A stretch of DNA of 64,000 bases, from positions 6,425,645 through 6,489,644 of the forward strand of contig CM119263.1 of the NCBI GenBank assembly GCA_051294375.1, in the 5' to 3' direction. The notes beneath the pieces were generated by a model. It was not told the origin of the DNA and did not search any database. It saw only the letters and a list, made by a program, of their open reading frames with translations. Shown here in pieces: positions 63,692 to 64,000 of the stretch. The stretch comes from Paraspadella gotoi (taxonomy: Eukaryota; Chaetognatha). Both the position numbers and the translations under genes were made by a program. How positions within the stretch are numbered: the first letter of the stretch is position 1; every line of letters begins with the position of its first letter.

Positions 63692-64000
63692 GCAAGTACC
63701 TCCATTACCTTTTTCTTTTTTCGTCCATTTTCATCCAGTTAAATTGTTAGAATAATATTATAACCATTTTGAGGAACGAACGCTCGTAAATTTTGCTTTT
63801 TCTGTCCGATTGTTTTTCTACTTAAAGTGATCCAAAACATAACAGATTATCGTTGTTGTCTCCGTTGCCATGTGTTTCTCAATGTCCCTATTTCCCCTCT
63901 TCTCCTTCTATTTTGCCTTATCCGGTATCGCTACAGTTCTCCTTTTGCCGATATCTCACGCATTTTGCCCTCATGTCTCTTTCTCTATCTCTCCTTCTCG

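Overview
This is nuclear DNA from an intron-rich invertebrate animal. Both recognisable genes belong to cilia or sperm biology: EFHB/CFAP21, and a very large polycystin-1 (PC1) type receptor. Transposon types point the same way: a DIRS-type tyrosine-recombinase retrotransposon, hammerhead-ribozyme repeats, tRNA-derived SINEs, and hAT- and Tc1-like MITEs. Exons are GC-rich and introns AT-rich with many (CT)n/(GA)n tracts. The sequence does not fix the species or phylum.

Layout. Positions 1-1350 hold AT-rich DNA and two SINE copies. From 1351 to 63691 the + strand carries one partial gene. I traced 46 exons whose intron phases all agree (8,420 nt; 2,806 complete codons without an in-frame stop when the better of two duplicate copies is used). 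The domain order is: end of a WSC domain, about 15 PKD repeats (5.2-38.6 kb), a REJ module (38.6-53.1 kb), and the helical and beta parts of a GAIN-like region (53.5-63.7 kb). The 5' end (signal peptide, LRRs) and 3' end (GPS, PLAT, membrane segments) lie outside the window. EFHB is an intronless gene on the - strand at 1582-3288, nested inside the PC1 intron that splits the WSC domain.

Large introns hold the accessory DNA. The 8.1 kb intron at 16.4-24.5 kb contains a decayed DIRS element (about 17449-22822). It has inverted terminal repeats, an internal complementary region placed unusually near its 5' end, and broken RT, RNase H and tyrosine recombinase. It sits inside an older inverted repeat with 0.8 kb arms (16557-17350 / 23245-24072). 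A 7 kb block carrying six exons occurs twice in tandem (about 30.45-37.38 kb and 37.38-44.41 kb). The first copy has many single-base indels, and splicing from copy 1 into copy 2 would be out of frame. This is probably an uncollapsed haplotype or gap-filling artefact beside N gaps. Both copies carry a TIR element with hammerhead ribozyme cores. The introns at 53-63 kb are rich in polypyrimidine microsatellites.

PC1-family proteins are large ciliary or sperm receptors that pair with polycystin-2 channels; EFHB is an axonemal microtubule-inner protein. Their nesting could mean shared chromatin in ciliated cells, but that is inference.
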